Below the pieces are notes generated by a model. The model ran no database searches. It saw nothing but the letters and a program-made list of their open reading frames with translations, and was not told the origin of the DNA. The position numbers and the translations under genes are program-made. A stretch of 64,000 bases of DNA from Paenisporosarcina macmurdoensis (lineage in GTDB: Bacteria; Bacillota; Bacilli; Bacillales_A; Planococcaceae): assembly GCF_042658845.1 (NCBI RefSeq), contig NZ_JBHSRI010000009.1:62001-126000 (forward strand), given 5' to 3'. Below, in pieces: positions 1-8,589 of this stretch (positions are counted from its first letter, which is position 1; each line of letters opens with the position of its first letter).

Positions 1-289
1 CAACCGTTGATTTGTACTCTACATCTTTTTCATCTTGGATGGGTAAGGCATCAAAATCTGCGCGCAACGCCACAGTTTTACCTGGTAAAGCACCTTTTAC
101 ACGTGCAACTACACCATTTCCACCAACATTTGGAGTAAAATCAATGCCTAGTTGTGCGTAATAATCTTGTATATATTTTGCTGTATTGGTTTCTTGAAAG
201 GATACTTCTGGATGCATATGTAGATATCTGCGAATGACTTGCATCTCCTCAAATGCCACATCCAGTTTTTCATATAATTGATTTTTCAT
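1..289 (-). CDS. M20-family amidohydrolase / N-acyl-amino-acid hydrolase, N-terminal part (cut by window edge)
   Basis: Reading leftward from the ATG at 289-287 there is an open frame to the window edge, preceded by a good ribosome site (AAAGGAG, 8 nt away). The first 96 residues carry two hallmarks of bacterial M20 metallohydrolases of the IAA-amidohydrolase type: RRYLHMHPEVSFQE near residue 20 and ALRADFDALPIQDE near residue 80. Such enzymes remove acyl or carboxyl groups from amino-acid conjugates in the cytoplasm. The metal-binding Cys/His motifs lie beyond the edge, so the exact substrate class cannot be judged. Confidence 0.85.
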   Translation of the reverse strand, partial: MKNQLYEKLDVAFEEMQVIRRYLHMHPEVSFQETNTAKYIQDYYAQLGIDFTPNVGGNGVVARVKGALPGKTVALRADFDALPIQDEKDVEYKSTV

Positions 290-547
290 AAAAATCTCCT
301 TTCGAATGTCGAAATAGTTTGAATGTTTGTTATTATAACATTAGGAATTCTAGAGAACAATTGAAGTTTTAGAGATTCACAAAACTGAGCAAAATCCGTC
401 TTCAGGCAGAGAACAAAACCACTTACTGAGAGACTGACAAGTTGGATCGTTAATGAAAAGTTCGGTTTAACTGATTTTGCTTCATAGGTTTAAGAGTACT
501 AATACAATGGGATTTTAAGTGTAATACGATTGGAGGAGTGTCACAGG

Positions 548-1012
548 ATGCCTATCATCATACTAGAAACTTACGTAAAAGCTCCAATCGGTATGTGTTT
601 CGATTTTGCCCGCAATGTGGAAATACACATAAAAACGACATCTCAAACGCAGGAACGAGCAGTTGGCGGAATTACCACTGGGTTACTCAAGAAAGGTGAT
701 GAAGTTACGTGGGAGGCCATTCATTTTGGCGTGAGACAAAGATTAACAGCTAAGATTTCGGAGATGACAAAGCCACATGCATTTACGGATGTCATGGTAA
801 AAGGGGCTTTTCATTCTTTTTCACATACACACGAATTTATTGAACATAGCAGAGGAACCATGATGAAGGATATCTTTGAGTATAAATCTCCATTGGGCAT
901 CATCGGACAACTAGCCGATAAGGTGTTTTTGGAAAAGTATATGAAAAATTTTTTAGTATCTCGTGCAAATGAATTGAAGAAAATAGCTGAAATTGAAGCT
1001 AATCGAATGTGA
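548..1012 (+). CDS. SRPBCC (START/Bet v1-like) ligand-binding family protein
   Basis: This 154-residue protein begins IILETYVKAPIGMCFDFARNVEIH, the usual opening beta strand and helix of bacterial SRPBCC polyketide-cyclase-like proteins, and ends with a long amphipathic helix (LEKYMKNFLVSRANELKKIAE) as that fold requires. The ATG at 548 was chosen because GGAGGAG at 532-538 sits 9 nt upstream; an in-frame TTG at 530 would place the ribosome site inside the gene. No signal peptide or membrane segment is visible. It is monocistronic here. Proteins of this fold bind hydrophobic ligands; the ligand cannot be told from sequence. Confidence 0.75.
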   Translation: MPIIILETYVKAPIGMCFDFARNVEIHIKTTSQTQERAVGGITTGLLKKGDEVTWEAIHFGVRQRLTAKISEMTKPHAFTDVMVKGAFHSFSHTHEFIEHSRGTMMKDIFEYKSPLGIIGQLADKVFLEKYMKNFLVSRANELKKIAEIEANRM

Positions 1013-1871
1013 ATCAATAATTTCCTATTAACTGTTATCCCGAATTGTTGTTTATCGTTCATTTGATCATGTAGCATGTTCCTCCTGAGCCTGTATTGAA
1101 AATATGGAAAAAATGATCAAAAGGGAATTGTTTTTGAGGAGTGTACAATTTTAAGACTAGCTTTATAAACAGCACGTGAATGGGAATAAATCACTCGCCA
1201 GTGAGAATAAATTAAAATAAATGGGAATACCTACACCCCACAATCCCATATTACAAACTTATAAAAGTAGGTCTCATTCTTCACGCTCATGCGGCATGCT
1301 AATCGCAAATGTACTTTTCGTTTGGTTTTAATATAATGAAGCAGAAAGAGGACGAAATAGTATCTTCGGCCGAATATATACTTAAAGAAAACTTCTATTC
1401 TCTAGTTAACCAAACTAAAGGTACTGTGTGCGTTCAGGTTGAAAGGGAGCGAAGGACGAATTCCCGCAGCAGGATGATCTATAAAAAGAGTTGGGTGAAG
1501 TGACGCAGTCACAAGCCCAACTCTTTTTTCTTTAGATTATTGTGCAGTAAGTAAAGCGTCCGAAGCGGACTGGAAACCGGTTATCCAAAATAATATAAAA
1601 TAAGTTTTGGTTTGTAATTGTAGTGTTACTTACTTAAATTGAATGGTCCTGCTATTATCGTATATTTCCGCTTACTGCATGTTCTTAACAAGAATGAAAA
1701 ACACATTACTTGCGAGGCTAAGGCTTGCGATCGCAGGAAGTGCGTTTTTAACCTTCGTTCCTTTGCTTGCAAGGTTTATTTAAAAGGACAATTCAACGAG
1801 TTGCCATGCATTCACAATTCTGTTTATTCTTCCATACACTAGGACTATTGATTAGAAGGAGTGTGACAGGA
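1013..1871. other. 859-bp gene-free stretch with one copy of a dispersed repeat
   Basis: Open frames here are short, lack ribosome sites and do not look like proteins. The stretch holds the first copy of a 240-bp dispersed element (1341-1577, listed separately). On its left is AT-rich sequence with TGGGAATA recurring near 1173 and 1220. On its right is a pyrimidine-rich stretch with a TGCGATCGCA palindrome near 1727. Nothing else could be assigned. Confidence 0.5.
1341..1577 (+). repeat. Dispersed 240-bp intergenic element, copy 1 (possible structured RNA)
   Basis: It matches 38824-39064 over its whole length. Shared blocks include GAAATAGTATCTTCGGC, AAGGGAGCGAAGGACG, ATGATCTA, GAAGTGACGCAGTCACAAG and GTCCGAAGCGGACT. 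Three hairpins can be drawn: TTCGGCCGAA near the left end, the nested AGTTGGGT..GTGAC-GCA-GTCAC..GCCCAACT followed by six T (a terminator-like hairpin ending near 1529), and GTCCG-AAG-CGGAC at the right end. The two copies differ in the outer stem by changes that keep pairing. No plausible protein is encoded. Confidence 0.7.
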
Positions 1872-2111
1872 ATGAATGATCAACCACAGCAATCGGTAGA
1901 GTACGTTAGCAGTTACGATCCATATGTGTATCAAACGTTAACGTCAATTATTGGAGAGAAAATTGTTGTACAGTTATCGAATAATAGTGTAGTGCAAGGG
2001 GTTCTTAGTCAGGTGTTGCCAGACCACATTGTGGTCGAAACGAATAAAACTCCATTTTTTATACGTACACAACAAATTATATGGGTATCTCCGTCAACTT
2101 ATAAAGGTTAA
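1872..2111 (+). CDS. DUF2642 family small protein (YuzF-like)
   Basis: This 79-residue protein has the body SYDPYVYQTLTSIIGEKIVV and the end PDHIVVETNKTPFFIRTQQI followed by IWVSPS. This matches the DUF2642 family seen in Bacillus as YuzF and in some spore-coat-associated proteins; the fold is a small beta barrel of unknown role. The start at 1872 is supported by AAGGAG at 1857-1862. A longer in-frame start at 1767 gives an unrelated low-quality N terminus and was dropped. It lies 81 bp before the manganese catalase and on the same strand, so the two may be cotranscribed. Confidence 0.8.
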   Translation: MNDQPQQSVEYVSSYDPYVYQTLTSIIGEKIVVQLSNNSVVQGVLSQVLPDHIVVETNKTPFFIRTQQIIWVSPSTYKG

Positions 2112-2192
2112 ATGATCATATACATTTAATTCCCTTCATAACTATGAAGGGTCAAATTTATTGAGCGATAATAAATGAGAGAAGGAGATTCC

Positions 2193-3086
2193 ATGTTTAA
2201 GCGTATAAATAAGTTACAGATTGATCTGCCAATACCTGAGTATGGGGATGCAAATGCCGCTGCGGCGGTGCAGGAACTTCTTGGTGGTAAATTTGGTGAA
2301 ATGTCGACATTAAATAACTATATGTATCAATCATTCAATTTCCGTCAAAAAACAAAATTTAAGCCCTTTTATGATTTAGTCGCAAGCATTACAGCGGAGG
2401 AATTTGGTCATGTCGAACTGGTTTCCAACACCATTAATATTTTGAACAGGGGCATCTCTTTTGCTGGTGATCCGAATGTAACTCCATTACAAAATGGCAA
2501 AGATTTACGCAATACGTATGCTCTCATAGCAACCGCACAAACTTCAATGGCGGGGGATTCCATGGGTAATCCTTGGCGCGGAGATCATGTGTTTTCCAGT
2601 GGAAACTTAGTGTTGGATCTATTGCATAATTTCTTTTTGGAATGTGGAGCAAGAACACATAAAATGCGTGTCTATGAAATGACCAGTCACGAAACAGCTA
2701 GAGAAATGATTGGGTATTTATTGGTACGGGGTGGTACACATGTCCTTGCTTATGCGAAGGCTATAGAAATGGCCACAGGCGTTGATTTGACAAAGATGCT
2801 CCCAATTCCAAATTTAGATAACCGTTCATTTGATCACGCACGAAAATTTGAAGATCAAGGTTTAGGCAACGTATTATTTACATGGAATGATGACGGGGAG
2901 TATAAAGATATTCGGTCCATCTGGAAAGGCGAAAATCCGAGTAACGGTCAGCCACTTGTGGTGCAAGATGGCACGCCTAAAGGTGGCCCGATTCCTGATC
3001 TCGATGATCTTCCAGAAGAATTCGCTCCAGGAATTGGACCAGATGAGTATCAACAAATTGCCAAACGTTTAATGGCGAATATGTAA
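2193..3086 (+). CDS. Manganese (non-heme) catalase
   Basis: The 297-residue product converts hydrogen peroxide to water and oxygen at a dimanganese site. Seen motifs are GEMSTLNNYMYQSFNFR, ASITAEEFGHVELV (the EExxH metal motif), GNLVLDLLHNFFLECGARTHK and MTSHETAREMIGYLLVRGG, which supply the Glu/His ligands of the ferritin-like four-helix bundle. Length and the C-terminal tail of about 70 residues are typical of the YdbD/KatN group rather than the shorter spore-coat CotJC group. The start at 2193 has GAAGGAG 5 nt upstream; the in-frame ATG at 2175 precedes this site. A terminator follows. Confidence 0.95.
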   Translation: MFKRINKLQIDLPIPEYGDANAAAAVQELLGGKFGEMSTLNNYMYQSFNFRQKTKFKPFYDLVASITAEEFGHVELVSNTINILNRGISFAGDPNVTPLQNGKDLRNTYALIATAQTSMAGDSMGNPWRGDHVFSSGNLVLDLLHNFFLECGARTHKMRVYEMTSHETAREMIGYLLVRGGTHVLAYAKAIEMATGVDLTKMLPIPNLDNRSFDHARKFEDQGLGNVLFTWNDDGEYKDIRSIWKGENPSNGQPLVVQDGTPKGGPIPDLDDLPEEFAPGIGPDEYQQIAKRLMANM

Positions 3087-3089
3087 GAA

Positions 3090-3122
3090 GGGGGTTGGCG
3101 TGAGCTGACCCTCTTTTTTTTC
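3090..3122 (+). terminator. Terminator after the manganese catalase
   Basis: GGGTTGGC-GTGA-GCTGACCC (with one mismatch region) followed by a run of T starting right after CTC. Confidence 0.75.
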
Positions 3123-3248
3123 TACTATATAAAGAAAGCCGTGTGTCTCAAGAAGTTAACTTGTTTTTGAACCCTGTTTGAGCGATAAATAGTTCACAAA
3201 CAAGAATGGAAAGAATTTTGCTTTATTCACACACTATATCCTTAATTA

Positions 3249-3284
3249 AAAAAGCGCCAATTCCTTTTAAGGAATGGCGCTTTG
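3249..3284 (-). terminator. Terminator of hmoB
   Basis: Read on the minus strand, GCGCCATTCC-TTAA-type loop-GGAATTGGCGC is followed by TTTTTT. It lies just beyond the hmoB stop codon. Confidence 0.85.
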
Positions 3285-3288
3285 GCAA

Positions 3289-3810
3289 TTAAAGAGTTTC
3301 TTCATTCTTTCGAACAGCCGTATACTTTGTTACATAAGAAGCACTAGAGAAAATATTTGGACGTTTGTCGATGCCTTCATCTGTCCCACGTTTTTCGTGG
3401 GCTTTGTTATAGGCTTGCGAAGTTTGCCAAGCTTCAAATGAACTGGATCCAGTCCATTCTGTCAAAATGACATACGTATCAGAATTAACTGGACGTAATA
3501 CGCGAATGGCAATAAATCCTGGTTCATTTTCAATGGCACGTGCTCGATTATTAAAACGATGTTCAAATATTGGACGTCCTTCATCAGTTACTGGAATGTT
3601 GTTCAAGACAAAAAAGCCTTGATCACTAAATTCGCCTGACGAGTCGATCACTTCGTATTTACGTGGTGTTTGAAAAACAGTTTTTCCAGTTGTTTCGTGA
3701 AGGAGCGCTGCGTTGCCTTCTCCGTGAAGGACAATCATCTGTTCTCCTGCATGTTTTTCCTTTAAAGAATTCATGAATTCAGGTGTGCCTGATGTTAAGT
3801 AAATGTTCAT
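3289..3810 (-). CDS. hmoB: Heme-degrading monooxygenase HmoB
   Basis: This 173-residue protein has the ABM ferredoxin-like domain of IsdG/HmoB in its C-terminal half (FEHRFNNRARAIENEPGFIA, VLRPVNSDTYVILTEWTGSS, FEAWQTSQAY) and the N-terminal extension typical of Bacillus HmoB/YhgC (first 60 residues, MNIYLTSGT...). The Asn-Trp pair needed for heme ring opening is visible. It releases iron from heme in the cytoplasm. It is divergent from hemE, as yhgC is in Bacillus subtilis, so heme breakdown sits back to back with heme synthesis. Ribosome site GGAGGGG lies before the ATG at 3810. Confidence 0.92.
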   Translation of the reverse strand: MNIYLTSGTPEFMNSLKEKHAGEQMIVLHGEGNAALLHETTGKTVFQTPRKYEVIDSSGEFSDQGFFVLNNIPVTDEGRPIFEHRFNNRARAIENEPGFIAIRVLRPVNSDTYVILTEWTGSSSFEAWQTSQAYNKAHEKRGTDEGIDKRPNIFSSASYVTKYTAVRKNEETL

Positions 3811-3913
3811 GTATTTTCCCCTCCGTATCTATATGTACAGTATAATCTTCCCCAAGCATAAATGCTTGAAACAAATCTTTGTCAAAAGAGTGTCTCTCAA
3901 TCTAGACAATTCT

Positions 3914-3942
3914 ATGACATTTGCACCCGAAATCTATACAAT
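3914..3942 (+). promoter_or_regulatory. SigA-type promoter for hemEHY
   Basis: ATGACA at 3914-3919, a 17-nt spacer, then TACAAT at 3937-3942. This is the only well-spaced hexamer pair upstream of hemE. Confidence 0.6.
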
Positions 3943-4023
3943 AGTGTAGAGAACGTCTATATTTAGAACGAATATACAAGAGCGACAACAAAAATGTGAA
4001 GTTGAAGGGCAGGAAAGAAAATC

Positions 4024-5073
4024 ATGACAAAGTTTAACGATACATTTCTACGCGCTGCACGTGGCGAGAAAGTAGATCACACACCGGTATGGTATATGCG
4101 TCAAGCAGGACGTTCACAACCGGAATACCGAAAAATCAAAGAGAAGTATTCATTAGAAGAAATCACACATCAACCTGAACTGTGCGCGTATGTTACTCGT
4201 TTACCAGTTGAAAATTACAATGTAGATGCAGCAATTCTATACAAAGACATAGTAACGCCACTTCCAGGTATAGGTGTGGATGTGAAAATTAAATCAGGTA
4301 TCGGTCCTGTTATTTCAAATCCAATTCGCACGGTTCAAGATGTTGAAAAACTTGGAGAACTTTCACCACAAGATCATATCCCATTCGTTCTTGAGACTAT
4401 CAAGATTTTGACTAAAGAACAATTGAATGTACCATTAATTGGTTTCTCAGGAGCTCCATTTACACTTGCTAGCTATATGATTGAAGGTGGACCTTCAAAA
4501 AATTACAATAAAACAAAAGCATTTATGGTATCAGAACCAAAAGCATGGTTTGCATTAATGGACAAGCTTGCAGATATGATCATCGTTTATACGACTGCAC
4601 AAGTTGATGCAGGAGCAAAAGCTATCCAAATTTTCGATTCATGGGTTGGCGCATTAAATATAGAAGATTATCGTATCTTCATTAAACCGGTGATGACTCG
4701 AATCTTTACTGCTATCCAAGAGTTAGGTGTACCTGTAACGACATTTGGTGTGGGTGCGAGTCACTTAGCAAAAGAGTGGCATGACCTTCCAGTAGACGTA
4801 GTAGGATTAGATTGGCGTTTATCAATTAAAGATGCTCGTGCCATGGGCTTAACCAAAACACTTCAAGGTAACTTAGATCCGTCGTTATTACTTGCAGATT
4901 GGTCGGTAATTGAGGAACGTGCAAAAGACATTGTCGATCAAGGTCTTGCACATCCATCACACATTTTCAATTTAGGTCACGGAGTATTCCCTGAAGTAAA
5001 CCCGGATATCTTAAAGAAATTGACTGAATTTGTACAAGATTATAGCCGAAAACAAATTAAAGCACATTCATAA
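4024..5073 (+). CDS. hemE: Uroporphyrinogen III decarboxylase
   Basis: HemE removes four carboxyl groups from uroporphyrinogen III to give coproporphyrinogen III. The 349-residue length is standard. Diagnostic motifs are TPVWYMRQAGRSQPEYR near residue 20 (substrate-binding Arg pair), DAAILYKDIVTPLPGIGVDV, GFSGAPFTLASYMIEGG and QGNLDPSLLL. The ATG at 4024 follows AGGAAAG at 4011-4017. It is the first gene of hemE-hemH-hemY on one strand with short gaps (73 and 20 nt), so the three are probably one transcript. Confidence 0.97.
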   Translation: MTKFNDTFLRAARGEKVDHTPVWYMRQAGRSQPEYRKIKEKYSLEEITHQPELCAYVTRLPVENYNVDAAILYKDIVTPLPGIGVDVKIKSGIGPVISNPIRTVQDVEKLGELSPQDHIPFVLETIKILTKEQLNVPLIGFSGAPFTLASYMIEGGPSKNYNKTKAFMVSEPKAWFALMDKLADMIIVYTTAQVDAGAKAIQIFDSWVGALNIEDYRIFIKPVMTRIFTAIQELGVPVTTFGVGASHLAKEWHDLPVDVVGLDWRLSIKDARAMGLTKTLQGNLDPSLLLADWSVIEERAKDIVDQGLAHPSHIFNLGHGVFPEVNPDILKKLTEFVQDYSRKQIKAHS

Positions 5074-5146
5074 GGCATTCATGTTCGCATCAATAAATTG
5101 AACATGGCAAAATGAAGAGTGTAAATAAATGAATGAGGTGTTGTAG

Positions 5147-6079
5147 TTGTCTAAGAAAACAATAGGGCTACTTGTCATGGCTTACGGTACGCCATACAAG
5201 GAAGAAGATTTAGAACGTTATTATACACATATTCGTCGTGGCCGTCCGCCAAGTCCAGAAGCTTTAATTGAGTTAAGAGACCGCTATCGTGCGATTGGTG
5301 GAATTTCTCCATTAGCTCAAATTACAGACGATCAAGCGTCAGGCTTACGAGACCGTTTGAACGAGGTTCAAGATGACATTGAATTTAAATTATATATTGG
5401 CCTAAAACATATCGAACCGTTCGTAGAAGATGCAGTGGAACAAATGCATAAAGATGGAATCACTGAAGCAGTTTCGATTGTATTAGCTCCTCATTTTTCT
5501 ACGTTCTCTGTTAAATCTTATAATGGACGTGCGAAAGAAACGGCTGAAAAATTAGGCGGATTAGAAATTACTTCTGTTGAGAGTTGGTATGATGAACCTA
5601 AGTTCATTCAATATTGGACTGAAAAAGTTTCTGCAACCTTTAACTCAATGTCAGCTGAAGAACGTGCAAAAGCTTGCTTAATTGTTTCTGCGCATTCATT
5701 ACCAGAAAAAATAATCGCAAATGGCGATCCTTATCCGGACCAGCTTAAAGAAACAGCTGATTTAATAGCACAAGCTGCAGGTGTGGAAAACTATGAAGTA
5801 GGTTGGCAAAGTGCTGGGCAAACTCCAGAGCCTTGGATTGGACCTGACGTGCAAGACTTGACTCGTGAATTACACGAACAAAAAGGCTACACTACATTTG
5901 TTTATACACCAGTTGGATTTGTAACAGATCACTTGGAAGTACTGTTTGATAATGACTATGAATGTAAAGTAGTTACAGATGAAATCGGGGCTAAGTATTA
6001 CCGACCTGAAATGCCAAATACACAACCATTATTTATAGATGCTATGTCTGACGTTGTATTAAAACATTTGAATAAATAA
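5147..6079 (+). CDS. hemH: Ferrochelatase (coproporphyrin III ferrochelatase, CpfC)
   Basis: The 310-residue product inserts Fe2+ into the porphyrin. In Gram-positive bacteria this enzyme works on coproporphyrin III. Seen are GLLVMAYGTPYKEEDLERYY at the N terminus, LIVSAHSLPEKI with the metal-binding His, GWQSAGQTPEPWIGP, and GFVTDHLEVLFDNDYEC with the partner Glu. Translation starts with TTG at 5147; GAGGTG at 5135-5140 fits and no closer ATG exists. It sits second in the heme operon. Confidence 0.96.
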   Translation: MSKKTIGLLVMAYGTPYKEEDLERYYTHIRRGRPPSPEALIELRDRYRAIGGISPLAQITDDQASGLRDRLNEVQDDIEFKLYIGLKHIEPFVEDAVEQMHKDGITEAVSIVLAPHFSTFSVKSYNGRAKETAEKLGGLEITSVESWYDEPKFIQYWTEKVSATFNSMSAEERAKACLIVSAHSLPEKIIANGDPYPDQLKETADLIAQAAGVENYEVGWQSAGQTPEPWIGPDVQDLTRELHEQKGYTTFVYTPVGFVTDHLEVLFDNDYECKVVTDEIGAKYYRPEMPNTQPLFIDAMSDVVLKHLNK

Positions 6080-6099
6080 TAAGTAAACTGAAATCGAAA

Positions 6100-7527
6100 G
6101 TGATGATGACTGTGTCTCAAGAAAAACGAAAAGTAGCAATTATAGGTGGCGGAATTACTGGGTTAGCAGCTGCTTATTACATGCAAAAAGAAGCGAAAGA
6201 AAAAGGCTATCCTCTCGAAGTCGTGTTGATTGAAGCAACTCATCGTCTAGGTGGAAAGATTCAAACTGTACGAAAAGATGGATTTATTATAGAGCGTGGG
6301 CCAGATTCATTCTTAGCACGTAAAAAAAGCTTTGGCATATTAGCTGAAGACCTTGGCATTAGTGATCAACTTGTCAGTAATGCAACTGGGCAGGCTTATA
6401 TACTGGTCAATGATGGCCTTTACCCAATTCCGGGAGGCTCTGTCATGGGGATTCCTACACAAATATCGCCTTTCGTTACTTCGGGACTGTTCTCATGGAG
6501 CGGTAAATTCCGCGCAGCTGGTGATTTCATTTTACCTAAGTCCTCGGTTAATGGAGATCAGTCGGTAGGACAATTTTTACGCAGACGTTTTGGTGGTGAA
6601 GTAGTTGAAAATTTAATTGAACCTTTATTATCAGGAATCTATTCAGGAGACATTGATAAAATGAGCCTCCAGGCAACGTTTCCCCAGTTTTATAAACTGG
6701 AACAGGAACATCGCAGTCTGATTATCGGTTCGAAAAAAACTGCTCCAAAACAACCCGTACAAAAGTCCAAAGAAGGTATTTTCCGTACTTTTAAAAATGG
6801 CTTAGAAACGATTGTGGAAGCAATAGAAGAACAGCTCGAACCAGGCTCCGTGATGAAAGGTGTCCGTGTAAAAAGGTTCGAACGAGTTGGGGGAAAAGTG
6901 AATCTATTCCTCAATAACGATTCTGAAATGCTTCTAGATCAATTGATTATTGCTACGCCACATCTTGCAGCTCTTCCGTTATTCGAAGAGCATGGCTTAA
7001 TGACTGATTTCCAGGACATGCCTGCTACTTCGGTAGCGACTGTTGCCATGGCTTTTAAAGAAGAAGCGGTTACACAAGAAAGAGAAGGCACAGGATTTTT
7101 GGTGTCACGAAATAGTGATTATTCCATCACAGCCTGTACCTGGACTCATCGTAAGTGGCCAACGACCACTCCAGATGGACATGTGTTGATTCGTGGATTT
7201 GTGGGTCGACCAGGTGATGAGTCTGCAGTGGAATTATCCGATAGTGAGCTTGAAAAAGTCGTTCTCTCGGATTTGAGAAAAACCATAAAAATTGATCAAA
7301 ACCCTATATTCTCGGTGGTCACTAGATGGAGAAATGCTTCTCCCCAATACGTGGTTGGGCATAAAGAAAAAGTGGCTAAGGCGAAAAAAGAAATTCAAGA
7401 ACATTTTCCTATGATTAAACTTGCTGGAAGTTCTTATGAAGGTTTAGGATTACCGGATTGTGTCGATCAAGGTAAAGCCGCTGTAGGTCAAGTATTGGAA
7501 GAATTGTTTGTGAATCCAATTAAATAG
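6100..7527 (+). CDS. hemY: Coproporphyrinogen III / protoporphyrinogen oxidase (CgoX)
   Basis: HemY oxidises coproporphyrinogen III to coproporphyrin III with FAD. The first 35 residues hold the dinucleotide motif VAIIGGGITGLAAAYYM; EATHRLGGKIQTV and IERGPDSFLARK follow, and the C terminus has the FAD-binding GSSYEGLGLPDCVDQGKAAV. Length 475 is normal for the family. The start is uncertain: GTG 6100, ATG 6103, ATG 6106 and GTG 6112 are all in frame, and only a weak AAAGTG ribosome site is seen. It is the last gene of the heme operon. The final ChdC/HemQ step is not encoded in this window. Confidence 0.95.
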   Translation: MMMTVSQEKRKVAIIGGGITGLAAAYYMQKEAKEKGYPLEVVLIEATHRLGGKIQTVRKDGFIIERGPDSFLARKKSFGILAEDLGISDQLVSNATGQAYILVNDGLYPIPGGSVMGIPTQISPFVTSGLFSWSGKFRAAGDFILPKSSVNGDQSVGQFLRRRFGGEVVENLIEPLLSGIYSGDIDKMSLQATFPQFYKLEQEHRSLIIGSKKTAPKQPVQKSKEGIFRTFKNGLETIVEAIEEQLEPGSVMKGVRVKRFERVGGKVNLFLNNDSEMLLDQLIIATPHLAALPLFEEHGLMTDFQDMPATSVATVAMAFKEEAVTQEREGTGFLVSRNSDYSITACTWTHRKWPTTTPDGHVLIRGFVGRPGDESAVELSDSELEKVVLSDLRKTIKIDQNPIFSVVTRWRNASPQYVVGHKEKVAKAKKEIQEHFPMIKLAGSSYEGLGLPDCVDQGKAAVGQVLEELFVNPIK

Positions 7528-7534
7528 TATGGTT

Positions 7535-7567
7535 AATCCAAGTCCCACCATGGGCTTGGATTTTTTT
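7535..7567 (+). terminator. Terminator of the heme operon
   Basis: ATCCAAGTCCCA-CCA-TGGGCTTGGAT followed by seven T. Confidence 0.9.
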
Positions 7568-7632
7568 CTTTTTGATTAATAAATGATGTATATTTAAATT
7601 AAGATAAAATGAGTTTAGGAGTGAAGAATAGC

Positions 7633-7821
7633 ATGTATGCCATATTAAAATTTTTAATTTTCATGATCTTAATATATGTATTTGATTATCTCTTGAAAAT
7701 CACCATCTTCCATCCATTAGGTTTTGATGGAATCATGAGCCTTTTTGTGCGATCCATTATCGCAACGGCATTGGCTATTATTAGCTCGTATTATATTTTA
7801 CGTATGATGGATGATTTATAA
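7633..7821 (+). CDS. Small two-helix membrane protein, function unknown
   Basis: This 62-residue protein is almost wholly hydrophobic. It has a first membrane span at about residues 3-22 (ILKFLIFMILIYVFDYL), a second at about 35-57 (FVRSIIATALAIISSYYIL), and the charged end RMMDDL. The ATG at 7633 has TTAGGAGTG 9 nt upstream, so the in-frame ATG at 7609 is not the start. It sits alone between the heme operon terminator and yhgD. No family was recognised. Confidence 0.6.
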   Translation: MYAILKFLIFMILIYVFDYLLKITIFHPLGFDGIMSLFVRSIIATALAIISSYYILRMMDDL

Positions 7822-7874
7822 AGAAGAAAAGAATGATCCTATTTATTCTTGCATTGTATACACAAAACAAGTAA

Positions 7875-7910
7875 TATAATGACTAAATGACCGATATGGT
7901 TTTTTGGTCA
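7875..7910 (+). promoter_or_regulatory. yhgD promoter -10 and TetR-type operator 1 (TGACC-N13-GGTCA)
   Basis: TATAAT at 7875-7880 is followed 7 nt later by TGACC at 7888-7892 and GGTCA at 7906-7910, exactly 13 nt apart. The same half-sites with the same 13-nt gap occur at 8530-8552 upstream of yhgE. Placement over the transcription start fits autorepression by the TetR protein encoded next. Confidence 0.7.
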
Positions 7911-7938
7911 TTTTTTATTGAAGTGAGGTGACATACTA

Positions 7939-8508
7939 ATGGATCGACGACAGGAAATTTTAGAAGCTGCAACGAAATCATTTTCTTTATTTGGCTACAA
8001 AGCGACTACGATGGATCAAGTAGCAAAGCTTGCGAATGTTGGTAAAGGAACAATTTATACGTTTTTTGCCAATAAAGAAGAATTGTTTCATGAAATCGTC
8101 TTTGCGATGATTAATGAAATGAAAGTAGAAAAAGATGCGATCATTTCTGACCAGTTTTCGTTCCAGGAAAATGCCCATCTCGTGTTGATGAAAATGCTGG
8201 AATTCCGTGAACGACACGCCTTGTTAGCTAAATTGATTGCTGAAGAAAAAGATATGCAAACACCAATCGTTCAAGCTGTTCTTGTTAAAGTAGAACAGGA
8301 AATTGTAAGCTATATCGCAGAGCATATCGAACGAGCTACCGCTAAGGGAGAAATAAGACAAGTTGATGTCGAACTTGTTGCTTATTTATTATTTAAAGCT
8401 TATATGGCTTTTGCAGTAGATTGGCAAGTAACACATGACCATGCTTTATCAGAAGAAAAAATTGTAGCTGTATTTAGCGACACAATTTTTCGCAGTCTCA
8501 TCAAATGA
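7939..8508 (+). CDS. yhgD: TetR/AcrR-family transcriptional regulator YhgD
   Basis: The 189-residue protein has the TetR helix-turn-helix at about residues 5-50 (ILEAATKSFSLFGYKATTMD, KLANVGKGTIYTFFANKEEL) and an all-helical ligand domain after it. Gene order hemY-yhgD-yhgE matches Bacillus subtilis. The two palindromes TGACC-N13-GGTCA before this gene and before yhgE suggest it represses itself and yhgE. The start at 7939 follows GTGAGGTG. A terminator overlaps the last codons, so yhgD and yhgE are probably separate transcripts under the same repressor. The inducing ligand is unknown. Confidence 0.9.
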   Translation: MDRRQEILEAATKSFSLFGYKATTMDQVAKLANVGKGTIYTFFANKEELFHEIVFAMINEMKVEKDAIISDQFSFQENAHLVLMKMLEFRERHALLAKLIAEEKDMQTPIVQAVLVKVEQEIVSYIAEHIERATAKGEIRQVDVELVAYLLFKAYMAFAVDWQVTHDHALSEEKIVAVFSDTIFRSLIK

Positions 8509-8520
8509 GACTCTTTTTTT
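8494..8520 (+). terminator. Terminator overlapping the yhgD stop codon
   Basis: AGTCTCAT-CAA-ATGAGACT followed by CTTTTTTT. The TGA stop (8506-8508) lies within the right arm of the stem. Confidence 0.85.
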
Positions 8521-8529
8521 GGAGTGATA

Positions 8530-8552
8530 TGACCAATTGAACGTTTTGGTCA
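8530..8552 (+). promoter_or_regulatory. TetR-type operator 2 upstream of yhgE (TGACC-N13-GGTCA)
   Basis: TGACC at 8530-8534 and GGTCA at 8548-8552 have the same half-sites and 13-nt spacing as the site at 7888-7910, 38 nt before the yhgE start codon. Confidence 0.7.
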
Positions 8553-8589
8553 ATGAGTTTTAAAGAGATTATATTAGGAGTGGATTTTA

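Noticed and set aside
1309..1503. 64-codon frame in the dispersed element
   Set aside because: It lies inside the structured repeat, has no ribosome site, and the frame is not kept in the copy at 38824-39064.
1639..1842. 67-codon frame upstream of the DUF2642 gene
   Set aside because: No ribosome site and composition unlike protein; it overlaps a region of palindromes.
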